Shown piece by piece: positions 37,893 to 47,506 of a stretch of DNA of 64,000 nucleotides (the first letter of the stretch is position 1; each line of letters begins with the position of its first letter). The stretch is taken from positions 29,331 through 93,330 of the forward strand of contig JANXXM010000145.1 in the NCBI GenBank assembly GCA_025350645.1, written 5' to 3'. The stretch comes from Ferruginibacter sp. Lineage in GTDB: Bacteria > Bacteroidota > Bacteroidia > Chitinophagales > Chitinophagaceae. The notes beneath the pieces were generated by a model. It was not told where the DNA came from. It made no database searches and saw only the letters and a program-made list of their open reading frames with translations. The translations under genes and the position numbers were made by a program.

Positions 37893-39072
37893 CCAGCCCG
37901 TTTGCATTTTTATTGCCGCTACAAATAATGCTTTGTGCGTTTGCAAAGAAAAAAAATGCGTTACAGGAGTCGGGTAATATTTGAAGCTGTATTATAATCT
38001 CTTTATAAGAGAGTAATCCTTCACAAAATATAACAGAAGCTGCTTTATACTTTTTAATTGTTGCTGCCAAGTCATCACCAGTAATTACATTGTTTATATT
38101 TTGTATCGTTACAGCAACACTATCATTTTTATTTATTATTTTTTTTACAGCGGTTTTATCTGCAGCAGTTCCATAAACGATTACATGCGCTGATAAAAAT
38201 GCTGCTCTGTATTTTGTTGCAGAAGCGCATTTTTGTTTTAATAAAGCCAGGCATTTCCCAAAAGATATACCCCATTGCATAAAATAATATTTTGGGCTTG
38301 TACTGCTGTAATGCTTTGCTACAAAGCGTTTCATGGCTTCATAAAAATATTTGTTGTAAGTGGCGGATTTTTTTTGTGTGCTTTCTCCCTTAAAGTGAAT
38401 GATGACAGTATTTGCAAAATAATAATTGTGCATACCGGATTGTGATATGCGGTAACTAAGGTCTACATCTTCGCCATACATAAAAAAATCTTCATCAAAT
38501 CCTTTTGTTATTTGCACGGCTTTTTTACTGAGCATCATATATGCGCCTGCAAGCACTTCGGTAATATTATTTTTATCATCAGGCAAATGCCCTGCATAGT
38601 AGCGTGCAAATATTTTTGAAGAAGGGAAAAATTTTATCAATCTGCTCATTTTAAAAAAACCTGCAGAGGCTGTAGGCAGCCCCCGCTTGCTTTCCCGTAA
38701 AAATATGCCACTGCCGTCTATCATTTTTACGCCGAGAGCACCGCATTCTTTGTGCATATCAAAAAAATGTATACATTTCGTGAAGCAATCTTCGGGCAAA
38801 ATAGTATCTGGATTTAAAAATAAAATATATTCTCCTTTGGCAACGGAAAGCAGGCTGTTATTGGCTTTAGCAAAGCCCGGGTTTGTTTTGTTCCAATAAA
38901 ATTGTACATCGGGGAATTTGGGCGACAGGTATTCTTCGCTGCCGTCTGTAGAATTATTATCCACTACCAATATCTCAGCGTTTATAAATGCGCATGCTTT
39001 TATTACTGAATGCAGGCAATGCTCCAGAAAATATTTTACGTTATAGTTTACGATGATTATTGAGAGCTGCAT
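37873..39072 (-). CDS. Family 2 glycosyltransferase with extra C-terminal domain
   Basis: A protein of 399 residues. The GT-A domain (about 1-250) starts LSIIIVNYNVKYFLEHCL, contains EILVVDNNSTDGSEEYL, the LFLNPDTILPEDC metal-binding DxD-like site, and GEDVDLSYRISQSG, a rhamnosyltransferase-like signature. The last 120 residues look like a small Rossmann-type domain (AHVIVYGTAADKTAVKKI). The ATG at 39072 (MQLSIII) is preferred over one two codons upstream. It is divergent from mutL, with the repeat array between them. Confidence 0.86.
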   Translation of the reverse strand: MQLSIIIVNYNVKYFLEHCLHSVIKACAFINAEILVVDNNSTDGSEEYLSPKFPDVQFYWNKTNPGFAKANNSLLSVAKGEYILFLNPDTILPEDCFTKCIHFFDMHKECGALGVKMIDGSGIFLRESKRGLPTASAGFFKMSRLIKFFPSSKIFARYYAGHLPDDKNNITEVLAGAYMMLSKKAVQITKGFDEDFFMYGEDVDLSYRISQSGMHNYYFANTVIIHFKGESTQKKSATYNKYFYEAMKRFVAKHYSSTSPKYYFMQWGISFGKCLALLKQKCASATKYRAAFLSAHVIVYGTAADKTAVKKIINKNDSVAVTIQNINNVITGDDLAATIKKYKAASVIFCEGLLSYKEIIIQLQILPDSCNAFFFFANAQSIICSGNKNANGLAIAVLK

Positions 39073-39289
39073 TGGCACGAATTAAAATAAAAAAGCTGGT
39101 TTAACCATAAAATTTTTATCTGTATCGTCGTAATTGTATTTGTTGCAAATAAAAATATGCAACAGGTTTTAGAATGTTTTTTATTGCCAACCGCCATCGC
39201 TTACGGGATTTATATCTTTAGTAGTTTAAATTTTTATTTTAAACCCGTATTTATAATTTTATAAATTTTATTAGATATTCTTTTAGTCA

Positions 39290-39765
39290 ACCGCCGTCAG
39301 GGTTAAAACCGCTGACGGGGTTTACTTTATAATAATTTAGAATTTTACAAACCTTCGCACAGGGTTAAAAACGCTGACGGGGTTTACTTTGTAATAATTT
39401 AGAATTTTATAACCTTCGTAAAGGGTTAAAACTGCTGACGGGGTTTACTTTATAATAACTTAAAATTTTACAAACCTTCGTAAAGGGTTAAAACCGCTGA
39501 CGGGGTTTACTTTATAATAATTTAAAATTTTACGAACCTTCGTACAGGGTTAAAACCACTGACGGGGTTTACTTTATAATAATTTAATTTTACAACCTTT
39601 GTAAAGGGTTAAAACCGCTGACGGGGTTTACTTTGTAATAATTTAGAATTATACAAACCTTCGTAAAGGGTTAAAACCGCTGACGGGGATTTACTTTAGA
39701 ATAATTTAATTTTACAATTTTTGTAAAGGTTGAATACTGCTGACGGGGTTTATATCTTTAATACA
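39290..39765. repeat. Eight-copy ~61-bp tandem repeat
   Basis: The core GGGTTAAAACCGCTGACGGG recurs with its start near 39300, 39362, 39423, 39485, 39547, 39606, 39668 and 39728 (periods 59-62). It is followed in each unit by TTTACTTTATAATAATTTA and an AT-rich stretch ending in CAAACCTTCG. Whole units are conserved, so there are no variable spacers. Each unit contains short complementary pairs (GTAAA/TTTAC, GGTT/AACC). The first and last copies diverge at the outer edges. Confidence 0.9.
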
Positions 39766-39803
39766 TTAGAAAAGCCAGATTAAAAATCTTTGGCTAAAAA
39801 GCG

Positions 39804-39907
39804 GCGGTGGACTGAGCGATGTGTTTGGCAATGCGGTAGCATATTGCCAAATACGGAACAGCGAAGGAGACCGGACAAAAGATAAATAGTGTTTCACTGC
39901 CCACCGC
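39804..39907. repeat. Nested foldback sequence upstream of mutL
   Basis: Outer arms GCGGTGG (39804-39810) and CCACCGC (39901-39907) enclose inner arms TTTGGCAAT (39824-39832) and ATTGCCAAA (39843-39851), which have a 10-base loop. It could be a structured RNA or a small transposon-like remnant. Confidence 0.5.
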
Positions 39908-39933
39908 ACCAAATGCTTAATATACCCTCACAA

Positions 39934-39964
39934 TTGGTTTAACGCAAACCGTTAAGTAAATTTG
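39934..39964 (+). promoter_or_regulatory. Promoter of mutL
   Basis: TTGG at 39934-39937, 19 bases, then TAAATTTG at 39957-39964. The fit to the -33/-7 pattern is good, and the position supports the TTG start of mutL at 39982 with a leader of roughly 11 bases. Confidence 0.6.
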
Positions 39965-39981
39965 CATTTAAACATTTTCTA

Positions 39982-41811
39982 TTGCAGGATATTATACAAT
40001 TATTGCCTGATAATATTGCTAACCAGATAGCGGCCGGCGAAGTAATTCAGCGCCCGGCAAGTGCGGTTAAAGAACTGCTGGAAAACGCTGTAGATGCAGG
40101 TGCTACGGAAATAAAATTATTGGTAAATGATGCGGGCAAGGCGTTGATACAGGTTATAGATAATGGAAAGGGCATGAGCGAAACCGATGCCCGCATGGCT
40201 TTTGAGCGGCATGCTACCAGTAAAATAAGTAATATTGATGATTTATTTCGTATAAAAACAATGGGCTTTAGGGGTGAGGCACTGGCGAGTATTGCGGCCG
40301 TGGCGCAAGTGGAACTAAAAACAAAAAGGGATGAAGATGAAGCTGGCATTTACTTAGAAATAGAAAACAGCATTGTAAAAAAACAGGAACCAGTTGCGGC
40401 GGCTACCGGCACGAGCATTGCCATGAAAAATTTATTTTTTAATGTACCGGCAAGAAGAAATTTTTTAAAAAGTAATCCATCGGAGCTTCGGCATATTGTA
40501 GATGAATTTATAAGGGTTGCCATGGCTTTTCCGGAAATATTTTTTTCATTATCCAGCAACGGGCAGCAGGTTTTTCACCTGGAAAAAGGCACGCTTAAAC
40601 AACGGATAGTACAGATACTGGGAAATAATTATGCTGCAAAATTAGTGAGTGTGCAGGAGCGTACAGATTACCTGGATATAAGTGGTTTTGTGGGCAAGCC
40701 GGAAACGGCAAAGAAAACCCGCGGCGATCAATATTTTTTTGTGAATAACCGTTTTATAAAAAGCGCTTACCTGAACCATGCGGTGATGAGTGCATTTGCG
40801 GCAATGATACCAAAAGACAGCTTTCCGATGTACGCATTGTTTATAGACCTGGACCCGGCACAACTGGACATAAACGTACACCCTACCAAACAGGAAATAA
40901 AATTTGAAGACGAAAAAATAGTATATGCTTTTGTGCAGAGTGCGGTTAAACATGCGCTGGCACAATTTAGCATTACACCTACACTGGATTTTGAGCTGGA
41001 TGCCTCTATACAAAATATGGATGCAGTAAATAAACCGGCTACGGATGAGCATCGTTCATCGGCTTCTTCCTCCTCCTTGTTTGCAACATTTACGCAAAAA
41101 AATAAAGCACACTTTATTGAAAAACGCAGTGAACTTACTCACTGGAAAGATTTTTACGAAAAGCCTGTAAGCGTGGATACGCCTTCGTTTACGCCATTGG
41201 AAATACCGCTCATGGAGAAAGCGGTGATAGCTGAGGCGCCATCGCCGCATTGCACACCTGCACAATTGCATGCTGCATATATTGTGGTGCAAAACGAAAA
41301 AGGCTACCTGCTCATTAACCAGCAAAATGCACACGAGCGAATTTTGTATGAGCGTTTTGCAGCGGCGGTTTCGGGTAAAGCTATTGCAACGCAGCAAAGT
41401 CTTTTTCCTTCTACTATTGATCTTGCGCCTGCTGATGCAGTGTTGCTGGCAGAGTTGATACCAGACCTTGAACAACTGGGTTACAAACTGGAACCTTTTG
41501 GCAGCGGTACTTTTGTAATAAACGGTACCCCAGCGGATGTGGAACAGCAAAACGAAAAAATGGCTATTGAAAAAATGCTGGAACAGTATAAACATTTTAG
41601 CAATGATCTTAAATTTAGCAAGCGGGAAAAATTATTGCGATCGCTTTCGCTGCAGCGTTCTGTAAAAGCGGGCAATATACTTTCCTGTAAAGAAATGACG
41701 GCATTGGTAGATGAACTTTTTTTATGCGATATACCGAATGCCACACCCACGGGCAAGCCCACGTACATGAGTTTTAAAAAAGATGAAATGGACAGGATGT
41801 TTGGGAGGTAA
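39982..41811 (+). CDS. mutL: DNA mismatch repair protein MutL
   Basis: A protein of 609 residues. The GHKL ATPase domain has ELLENAVDAGATEI, DNGKGM and the TMGFRGEALASIAAV lid motif. A transducer domain with DINVHPTKQEIKF, a variable linker (about 345-420) and a C-terminal dimerisation domain follow. A complete DQHA(x)2E(x)4E endonuclease motif is not obvious; the matching position reads NQQNAHERILYE, so nicking activity is doubtful. No ATG or GTG exists between the upstream in-frame stop and the homology, so the TTG at 39982 is the start. Its promoter is immediately upstream. Confidence 0.95.
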   Translation: MQDIIQLLPDNIANQIAAGEVIQRPASAVKELLENAVDAGATEIKLLVNDAGKALIQVIDNGKGMSETDARMAFERHATSKISNIDDLFRIKTMGFRGEALASIAAVAQVELKTKRDEDEAGIYLEIENSIVKKQEPVAAATGTSIAMKNLFFNVPARRNFLKSNPSELRHIVDEFIRVAMAFPEIFFSLSSNGQQVFHLEKGTLKQRIVQILGNNYAAKLVSVQERTDYLDISGFVGKPETAKKTRGDQYFFVNNRFIKSAYLNHAVMSAFAAMIPKDSFPMYALFIDLDPAQLDINVHPTKQEIKFEDEKIVYAFVQSAVKHALAQFSITPTLDFELDASIQNMDAVNKPATDEHRSSASSSSLFATFTQKNKAHFIEKRSELTHWKDFYEKPVSVDTPSFTPLEIPLMEKAVIAEAPSPHCTPAQLHAAYIVVQNEKGYLLINQQNAHERILYERFAAAVSGKAIATQQSLFPSTIDLAPADAVLLAELIPDLEQLGYKLEPFGSGTFVINGTPADVEQQNEKMAIEKMLEQYKHFSNDLKFSKREKLLRSLSLQRSVKAGNILSCKEMTALVDELFLCDIPNATPTGKPTYMSFKKDEMDRMFGR

Positions 41812-41819
41812 GAAAAGAA

Positions 41820-41875
41820 GCCTCTCCTTAACCCTCTTCTGATGAGGGGAACGCAAGTAGGGTTTATAATAATAG
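41820..41875. repeat. REP-like CCTCTCC/GAGGGGA element after mutL
   Basis: CCTCTCCTTAACCCTCTTC followed by GATGAGGGGAACG resembles the palindromic CT-rich/GA-rich repeats scattered in Bacteroidota genomes. GGTTTATAATAA follows at 41864, a motif shared with the spacer at 50193. No gene lies in 41812-42079. Confidence 0.45.
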
Positions 41876-42079
41876 AAACTTTTTTGTTCCAAATTATTTA
41901 TGGATACTTTTCAAAGTACTATACTTGCTTTTTTGGAAGATAGAAAAAGATTTGAGGCAAAGGAGCAAAAATGAGAAAAGCAGCAAAGTAGGAAAATATT
42001 TCACGCAGCGAAATAACGATAACAACTGGGCAGTGAGATATTAAATGTTTACAGCCCTCTCTTTTTTACGTGATATACT

Positions 42080-43603
42080 TTAATGAATACTTTTCAAGCG
42101 CACATACTCCAATTTTGTTATTATTATATTTTCTGCTGATTGAAGATGAATTTGATTGTAAGGTTTTGATGGGAAGAAAATTTCTGTCATGTTTGTTAAG
42201 CCATCATCTGCAAATAACTCCGCAGAAGCTGCATCAATTATTAAAGAAATATTTATGGTATTGCTTGTGCTTATACGAGGGGCTGTATGCTTTGCAGCAA
42301 ATGCTGCATTAAAATTTGTATTGCCGGATATTGTTCTATCAATAAAATAATGATTCGTTTTTTTATCAAAGCCAATTAAAATTTCTTCTCCAGTTTTATT
42401 GGAAATTTTTATGGAGAAATCCTGTTTAACTACACTTACATTTATACGGCAGGGGAAACTTATATTTTTTGTTATGGCAGAAAGATCGAAATTGTTTTTA
42501 ATAGAAATATTGTTTAGTACAATCGGTTTTGATGAATTAGCCAATAATTCTGCTACCGGCGCTGAAGCAATAAAAATATCATTTCCCTCATGTTTTAATT
42601 TTAGTGTTCTCGGAAGCGTCATTGCACTTCGCCAATTAATTGTAGGTACTTGCGTTGCATACATCCAGTTGCTCATCCATCCTAAAAATATTTTTCTACT
42701 ACCGGTATTACTCCATGTTACTCCTGCATAATCATCGGGGCCGTAATCAATCCACTTAGTATTTGTTTGTGCTGTAGTAAAAGTTTTACCATTAAAATTT
42801 CCTAAAAAATATTGTGTGCCAGAGCCTGTGTTTGGTGCGCCGGGGTTTAAACTTACGGTAAGCGCCCATACTTGTTTGCCGTTATCGTTTAATGTAAAAA
42901 GATCGGGGCATTCCCATACGCCGCCATGAGCGCCCAGTTGAGCACCAAACTCACTTTCTTTAATCCATGTTTTAAGATCTGCAGAAGAGTAAAAGGTTAT
43001 TCTGTCTTTTGTGGCAAGCGTCATTATCCATTTTTTTTGTGGCTCATACCATATTACTTTTGGATCTCTAAAATCTGCAATGCCAGGGTTTTTTAAAACG
43101 GGATTACCTTCATATTTTTTCCATGTTTTACCCTCATCATTACTGTATGCAATACTTTGGTTTTGAAAATCATTTCGCTTTGCTACTTCGCCAGCCATAT
43201 TATGATGTGTAAAAATAGCCACCAGCGGCACAGTTCCTTTTTTACCAAAGCCAGATGTGTTATTTTTATCTGTCACCACACTTCCGGAAAAAACATACCC
43301 CAAACTATCCGGATATAAAGCAATGGATTGTTCCTTCCAGTGAATAAGATCTTTGCTGGTTGCATGCCCCCAATGCATAGGCCCCCACACCGTTGCACCG
43401 GGATAATATTGAAAAAACAAATGGTAAACACCGTTAGAAAAAACCATGCCGTTGGGGTCGTTCATCCAGTGTGCTTTTGGTGAGAAATGAATTTGAGGAC
43501 GATGAAGTTCTTTATACAACAGATTGCTTTTTTGCGCAAAAATATTTTTGGCACTTATAAAAAAGGCGATAAAAATGATCAGAGAGATTATATTCTTTTT
43601 CAT
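42080..43603 (-). CDS. Glycoside hydrolase family 32 (fructan/sucrose hydrolase)
   Basis: An exported beta-fructosidase of 507 residues (signal KNIISLIIFIAFFISAKN). GH32 landmarks: WMNDPNGMVF (nucleophile Asp), ADFRDPKVIWY (RDP) and GGVWECPDLF (acid/base Glu). The C-terminal beta-sandwich runs from about 360. It probably cleaves levan, inulin or sucrose outside the cytoplasm and feeds the fructokinase and sugar porter genes directly upstream in the same operon (8-base gap). Confidence 0.93.
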   Translation of the reverse strand: MKKNIISLIIFIAFFISAKNIFAQKSNLLYKELHRPQIHFSPKAHWMNDPNGMVFSNGVYHLFFQYYPGATVWGPMHWGHATSKDLIHWKEQSIALYPDSLGYVFSGSVVTDKNNTSGFGKKGTVPLVAIFTHHNMAGEVAKRNDFQNQSIAYSNDEGKTWKKYEGNPVLKNPGIADFRDPKVIWYEPQKKWIMTLATKDRITFYSSADLKTWIKESEFGAQLGAHGGVWECPDLFTLNDNGKQVWALTVSLNPGAPNTGSGTQYFLGNFNGKTFTTAQTNTKWIDYGPDDYAGVTWSNTGSRKIFLGWMSNWMYATQVPTINWRSAMTLPRTLKLKHEGNDIFIASAPVAELLANSSKPIVLNNISIKNNFDLSAITKNISFPCRINVSVVKQDFSIKISNKTGEEILIGFDKKTNHYFIDRTISGNTNFNAAFAAKHTAPRISTSNTINISLIIDAASAELFADDGLTNMTEIFFPSKPYNQIHLQSAENIIITKLEYVRLKSIH

Positions 43604-43611
43604 ATCAGCAT

Positions 43612-44511
43612 TTAAACATCATTTTTAATGAGATCAGTTATTTCGTGTACACTATAATTCGGACAAGCGCCACTATAACTTGCAACTAATGCCCCTGCGG
43701 CACAAGCAAATTGTAATGCATTTTGAGGATTTTCTTTTAAAAATAATTTTGTGATGAGTGCTGCAAGAAAACAATCTCCGCTACCAACAGTATCAGCAAC
43801 AGTTACTTTATATGCTTTGTTTGTATAAAATTTTCCATCGCAATTAAAGACAGCACCATTGCCGCCTTTTGTAACAACAATATTGGGTATATTAAATTTA
43901 TCCTGCAGCAATTTTATTTTTTCTTCCGCCGTTTTTACATCAGCAAACCATGAGCTTACTATTGTCAATTCTTCTTCATTAAGTTTTAGTAAATGTACAG
44001 CAGGTAATAATTTTTCAAAAATATCTTTGGTATAATGAGGAGCCCTGAGGTTTACATCAAACACTTTATTTTTTGCTACCTCCAATAATTTAAACAAAGT
44101 ATTTCTACTGATATTACTTCTTGCTGCAAGGCTGCCATATACAAAATAATCTTCATTAGCTATCAAGTTTTTCAAATCATTTTGCATGTGAATATAATCC
44201 CACGCAACGGGTTGTACAATATCATAAGTTACTTCATTATTTTCTCCAATTATTGCGTTTACTTTTCCGGTTTCCAGTACTTCATCGGTTTGCACATAAT
44301 TAACATTGATATTATTTTCTGTAAGCAAAACTATTAATTTTTTGCCCCAGTCATCATTTCCTATCCTTGTAATTAATGCAGGATCATTACCCAATTTTTT
44401 TAAATGATAGGCAACATTCATAGGTGCACCACCCGGCAAAGTAGCCGTGGGCAGTATATCCCAGAGTATTTCGCCAAAACAAACTACTTTGTTTATTTTA
44501 TATTCTGCCAT
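43612..44511 (-). CDS. PfkB-family carbohydrate kinase, probable fructokinase
   Basis: A ribokinase-fold sugar kinase of 299 residues: N-terminal GEILWDILPTATLPGGAPMN, middle VTKGGNGAVF, and the catalytic signature DTVGSGDCFLAAL with the base Asp. Location between a GH32 enzyme and an MFS sugar porter points to fructose as substrate. Gaps to its neighbours are 8 and 5 bases, so the three genes are one unit. Confidence 0.88.
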   Translation of the reverse strand: MAEYKINKVVCFGEILWDILPTATLPGGAPMNVAYHLKKLGNDPALITRIGNDDWGKKLIVLLTENNINVNYVQTDEVLETGKVNAIIGENNEVTYDIVQPVAWDYIHMQNDLKNLIANEDYFVYGSLAARSNISRNTLFKLLEVAKNKVFDVNLRAPHYTKDIFEKLLPAVHLLKLNEEELTIVSSWFADVKTAEEKIKLLQDKFNIPNIVVTKGGNGAVFNCDGKFYTNKAYKVTVADTVGSGDCFLAALITKLFLKENPQNALQFACAAGALVASYSGACPNYSVHEITDLIKNDV

Positions 44512-44516
44512 TTGCT

Positions 44517-45872
44517 TTATTTATTTTCATTTAAAAATTTAGCTTCCAGTGCTTCGAGAGAAATACCTTTTGTTTCGGGCATTTTTGTAAGTACCCAAAT
44601 TAATTGCAATATCATCATCCCAGCAAAAAATGCAAAAATGGACCACGGGTTTTTTAAAAGTCCATTTTTTTCATCCAAAAAAACCGGTGTAACCAGTGTT
44701 ATTAGCGCAGCAAAAATCCAATGCACACTCGCCCCAAAAGATTGCCCGGCTGCCCGTATTTTATTGGGAAATATTTCTGAAATAAAAACCCATATAACGG
44801 CGCCCTGCCCTACCGCATGCGATGCAATAAAAATTAAAAGAAAACTCATTAATAAAGTTGGGCTTGCTGCTGTATAAAAACACCATGCTACCATTATGAG
44901 GCTTATGATATAACCGATTGAGCCAATAAGTAGTAATTTTTTTCTGCCTACTCTGTCAATAAAATATAAACCGACAAATGTGAAAAGCAAATTTGTACCG
45001 CCTATTGCAATAGCATTTAGCAAAGAATCTTTAGCGCCCAATCCTATACGGGAAAGGATTTCGGGTGCGTAATATAGAATAAAATTTATACCGGAAAACT
45101 GATTAAAGAATGCTACAAAAAAGGCAAGTGACAAAATAACTTTGTGTTTTGAACTAAATAGTGGTGCAGATTTTCCATCGCTCTCTTCCCGCTTGTTGCT
45201 GTTTATTATTGAAGTAATTTCTGTATCGGTATCACTCACACCTATCTGTAATAAAATATTTTTTGCTTTTGTGTTGTCACCTTTTTTTGTAATGAGCCAG
45301 CGTGGGCTTTCCGGTAAACCCATCACCAATACGGTATAAATAAGTGCAGGTATTGCCAGTACTCCAAGCATCCATCGCCAATCATTTACACCCCCCATGC
45401 CCTGCAAAAAATAATTAGAAAGAAATGCAATTAATATGCCGAACACAATATTAAACTGGTACATGGCAACGAACCTGCCTCTTGTAGCCGGTGTAGAAAT
45501 TTCTGAAATATAGGTGGGCGCTACTACAGATGATACGCCGATACCAATACCGCCTATAAAGCGAAAAAAAGAAAAGCTGTAAGGATCCTGTGCAAATGCA
45601 GAACCAAATGCAGAAATAGCAAAAACGATTCCCACCCAAAACAATACTTTTTTTCTACCGAAGATTTCAGTGGGAATACCGCCAAACACAGATCCGATAA
45701 GCGTTCCCCACAATGCCATAGACATAATAAAAAAGCCATGAAATAATGGCGTAGTGTGCCAGAGTTCTTTTACCGGCAGGTTTGCACCGGATATAACAAC
45801 GGTATCAAAACCAAAAATAAAACCAGCAAGCGAGGCCGTAACTGACCATTGAAAAAGTTTGTTTTTGTTCAT
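44517..45872 (-). CDS. Sugar porter, major facilitator superfamily
   Basis: An inner-membrane transporter of 451 residues and 12 helices. Sugar-porter signatures are GRKKVLFWVG, RFIGGIGIGVSS, PESPRWLI and, in the second half, DRVGRKKLLLIG and MPETKGISLE. It probably imports fructose or sucrose for the adjacent kinase. The start at 45872 (MNKNKLFQWSV) is where family similarity begins; an upstream frame extension of 20 codons looks non-coding. It is first in the fructan operon. Confidence 0.9.
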   Translation of the reverse strand: MNKNKLFQWSVTASLAGFIFGFDTVVISGANLPVKELWHTTPLFHGFFIMSMALWGTLIGSVFGGIPTEIFGRKKVLFWVGIVFAISAFGSAFAQDPYSFSFFRFIGGIGIGVSSVVAPTYISEISTPATRGRFVAMYQFNIVFGILIAFLSNYFLQGMGGVNDWRWMLGVLAIPALIYTVLVMGLPESPRWLITKKGDNTKAKNILLQIGVSDTDTEITSIINSNKREESDGKSAPLFSSKHKVILSLAFFVAFFNQFSGINFILYYAPEILSRIGLGAKDSLLNAIAIGGTNLLFTFVGLYFIDRVGRKKLLLIGSIGYIISLIMVAWCFYTAASPTLLMSFLLIFIASHAVGQGAVIWVFISEIFPNKIRAAGQSFGASVHWIFAALITLVTPVFLDEKNGLLKNPWSIFAFFAGMMILQLIWVLTKMPETKGISLEALEAKFLNENK

Positions 45873-46157
45873 GGTAAAATATTTTATTTCCAGTAAAGCA
45901 GCCTTACCCGGTAAGTATTTAAAAGCAATCATTCACCAGAATAAATGTACTCTTTTTAAAGTACACTACTGTTTTGTTTTTTTAAAATTTAAACTGCAAC
46001 ACAGCAGCATTATGGTTATACAAAAAAGCAGCAACATTTATAGCAGCAACTTCTTTATGAAAAATGTTTTTAAAATTTTATAAAATTTAGGTAATGCACA
46101 TGGCTTGCCATACAGCACTCTTAAAGTTTGTATACCTGAGTAAAGGTTACTACATAC

Positions 46158-47453
46158 TTAATTATTCAACCGTACAGCTTGTATAAATTTTTCAATGGCA
46201 CGCCTTCCTGCCCTGCCGCTGCCTTCAAAATTATTGATGATAACAGAAAAGATAAAGGTCTTGTTTTTTTTGGTAATGAGATAACCGCTAAGTGCTACTG
46301 TATTGCTCATAGACCCGGTTTTTGCATAAATAAATCCTGAATCTTTTTCATAATAGCCAGTAAGCGTACCCTGCCCGCCTGTGGTCAAAATATTTTTTAT
46401 TCGCTGCCAGCCAAATTCATTTTTTATTTTATTGAGTATGAAAACAAAATCTTGCGGCGAAAATAAATCGTACCTGCTTAAGCCGCAGCCGTCTATCCAT
46501 CGAGGTTTGGTAGGAATATCTTTAAGATCAGTTTTGAGTAAAGTATCTATCATTGCTTCATCATCCATATAGCCAAGGTGCTCATTGCTGGCCATTAATA
46601 AAGTTTGCTCTGCAAAAAAATTATCGCTGCGGCTCATCATTATTTTAAATAAAGAATCTGCAGGCTGCGAATAAATAATAGAAAGTTTTTTTAAACTACC
46701 AGTATCTTTTTTTGTGGTTAATACAATTTTTTTATGCAAGGTATCCGATAAAAACTGAACAATTTTATCAGTACCGGTTACCAATGGCAACTCGTAAATT
46801 TTTTTTCTTTTTTCTGATGTATTGGTATAAAAATGTAAGTTGTTATCGCTCCAGCTCCTTCTAAAGGTATAGTCATTATTACTATTGCTATAAAGAAGTG
46901 TATCTATTTTTAAATAAGCTGGGATGGTGCTCATAGCATTTTTTGAAACAAATACTCTTATAAGGTTTGCATACAGCGGAAACTCACTTCGCTGCACCAT
47001 ATAATCATCCAGGTAATCATTCCATACCCAGCCTGTACCAAGAGCCTTAGTAAAATTCTGGCTGCAATATTCCACACTATCCTGCTTTTGCAGGAAATTA
47101 AATACGGGCTGGGTTTTAAAATCCGGATGCAAAAAAGTAGGGTCGCCGGCGGGGTAAATGCTTAGGATATTATTTTCTTTTTTGTATCTCAGCCCCACCA
47201 GGCTATCGCCCAGGTATTTCATGCCTGCATACAACGAAAATAATTTTACATTGCTTGCAGGAATAAAATTTTTCTCTGCATTATAATTGTATACATATTT
47301 ATTGGTTGCGGGTTCGTATATGCTTATACCCGCATGCCCGCTAACTACTGCTGTATCATTTAAAAAAATATCAACTATTTTTTGCAGCGGCTGTGCGTAC
47401 ATTTTTAATGAATAAAAACAAGCGAGCAAAATAAAAATAAAAGATCGTTTCAT
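46158..47453 (-). CDS. D-alanyl-D-alanine carboxypeptidase/endopeptidase (S13, DacB-like)
   Basis: A penicillin-binding protein of 431 residues with signal peptide (KRSFIFILLACFYSLKMYA). The three active-site motifs are present: PASNVKLFS (SxxK), MSRSDNFFAE (SxN) and YAKTGSMSNTVALSG (KTG). It trims or cleaves cross-links in peptidoglycan in the periplasm. It stands alone on the minus strand, with 285 bases of featureless AT-rich DNA between it and the sugar porter start. Confidence 0.92.
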   Translation of the reverse strand: MKRSFIFILLACFYSLKMYAQPLQKIVDIFLNDTAVVSGHAGISIYEPATNKYVYNYNAEKNFIPASNVKLFSLYAGMKYLGDSLVGLRYKKENNILSIYPAGDPTFLHPDFKTQPVFNFLQKQDSVEYCSQNFTKALGTGWVWNDYLDDYMVQRSEFPLYANLIRVFVSKNAMSTIPAYLKIDTLLYSNSNNDYTFRRSWSDNNLHFYTNTSEKRKKIYELPLVTGTDKIVQFLSDTLHKKIVLTTKKDTGSLKKLSIIYSQPADSLFKIMMSRSDNFFAEQTLLMASNEHLGYMDDEAMIDTLLKTDLKDIPTKPRWIDGCGLSRYDLFSPQDFVFILNKIKNEFGWQRIKNILTTGGQGTLTGYYEKDSGFIYAKTGSMSNTVALSGYLITKKNKTFIFSVIINNFEGSGRAGRRAIEKFIQAVRLNN

Positions 47454-47506
47454 TATAGAGCGTTTTCAATAAAACCTTATACAATTGTAAGAATAAGAAA
47501 GTTTTA

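Larger units (their letters stand above)
39079..39933. other. Repeat-rich intergenic region between GT2 and mutL genes
   Basis: About 850 bases with no credible protein gene on either strand. It holds one degenerate copy of the repeat near 39190-39235, the eight-copy 61-bp array, and a nested foldback at 39804-39907. The mutL promoter lies just beyond its right end. Confidence 0.75.

Noticed and set aside
39290..39765. Possible CRISPR array
   Set aside because: The whole ~61-bp unit is repeated. There are no variable spacers between constant repeats, and no cas gene is in the window. It is a tandem repeat.
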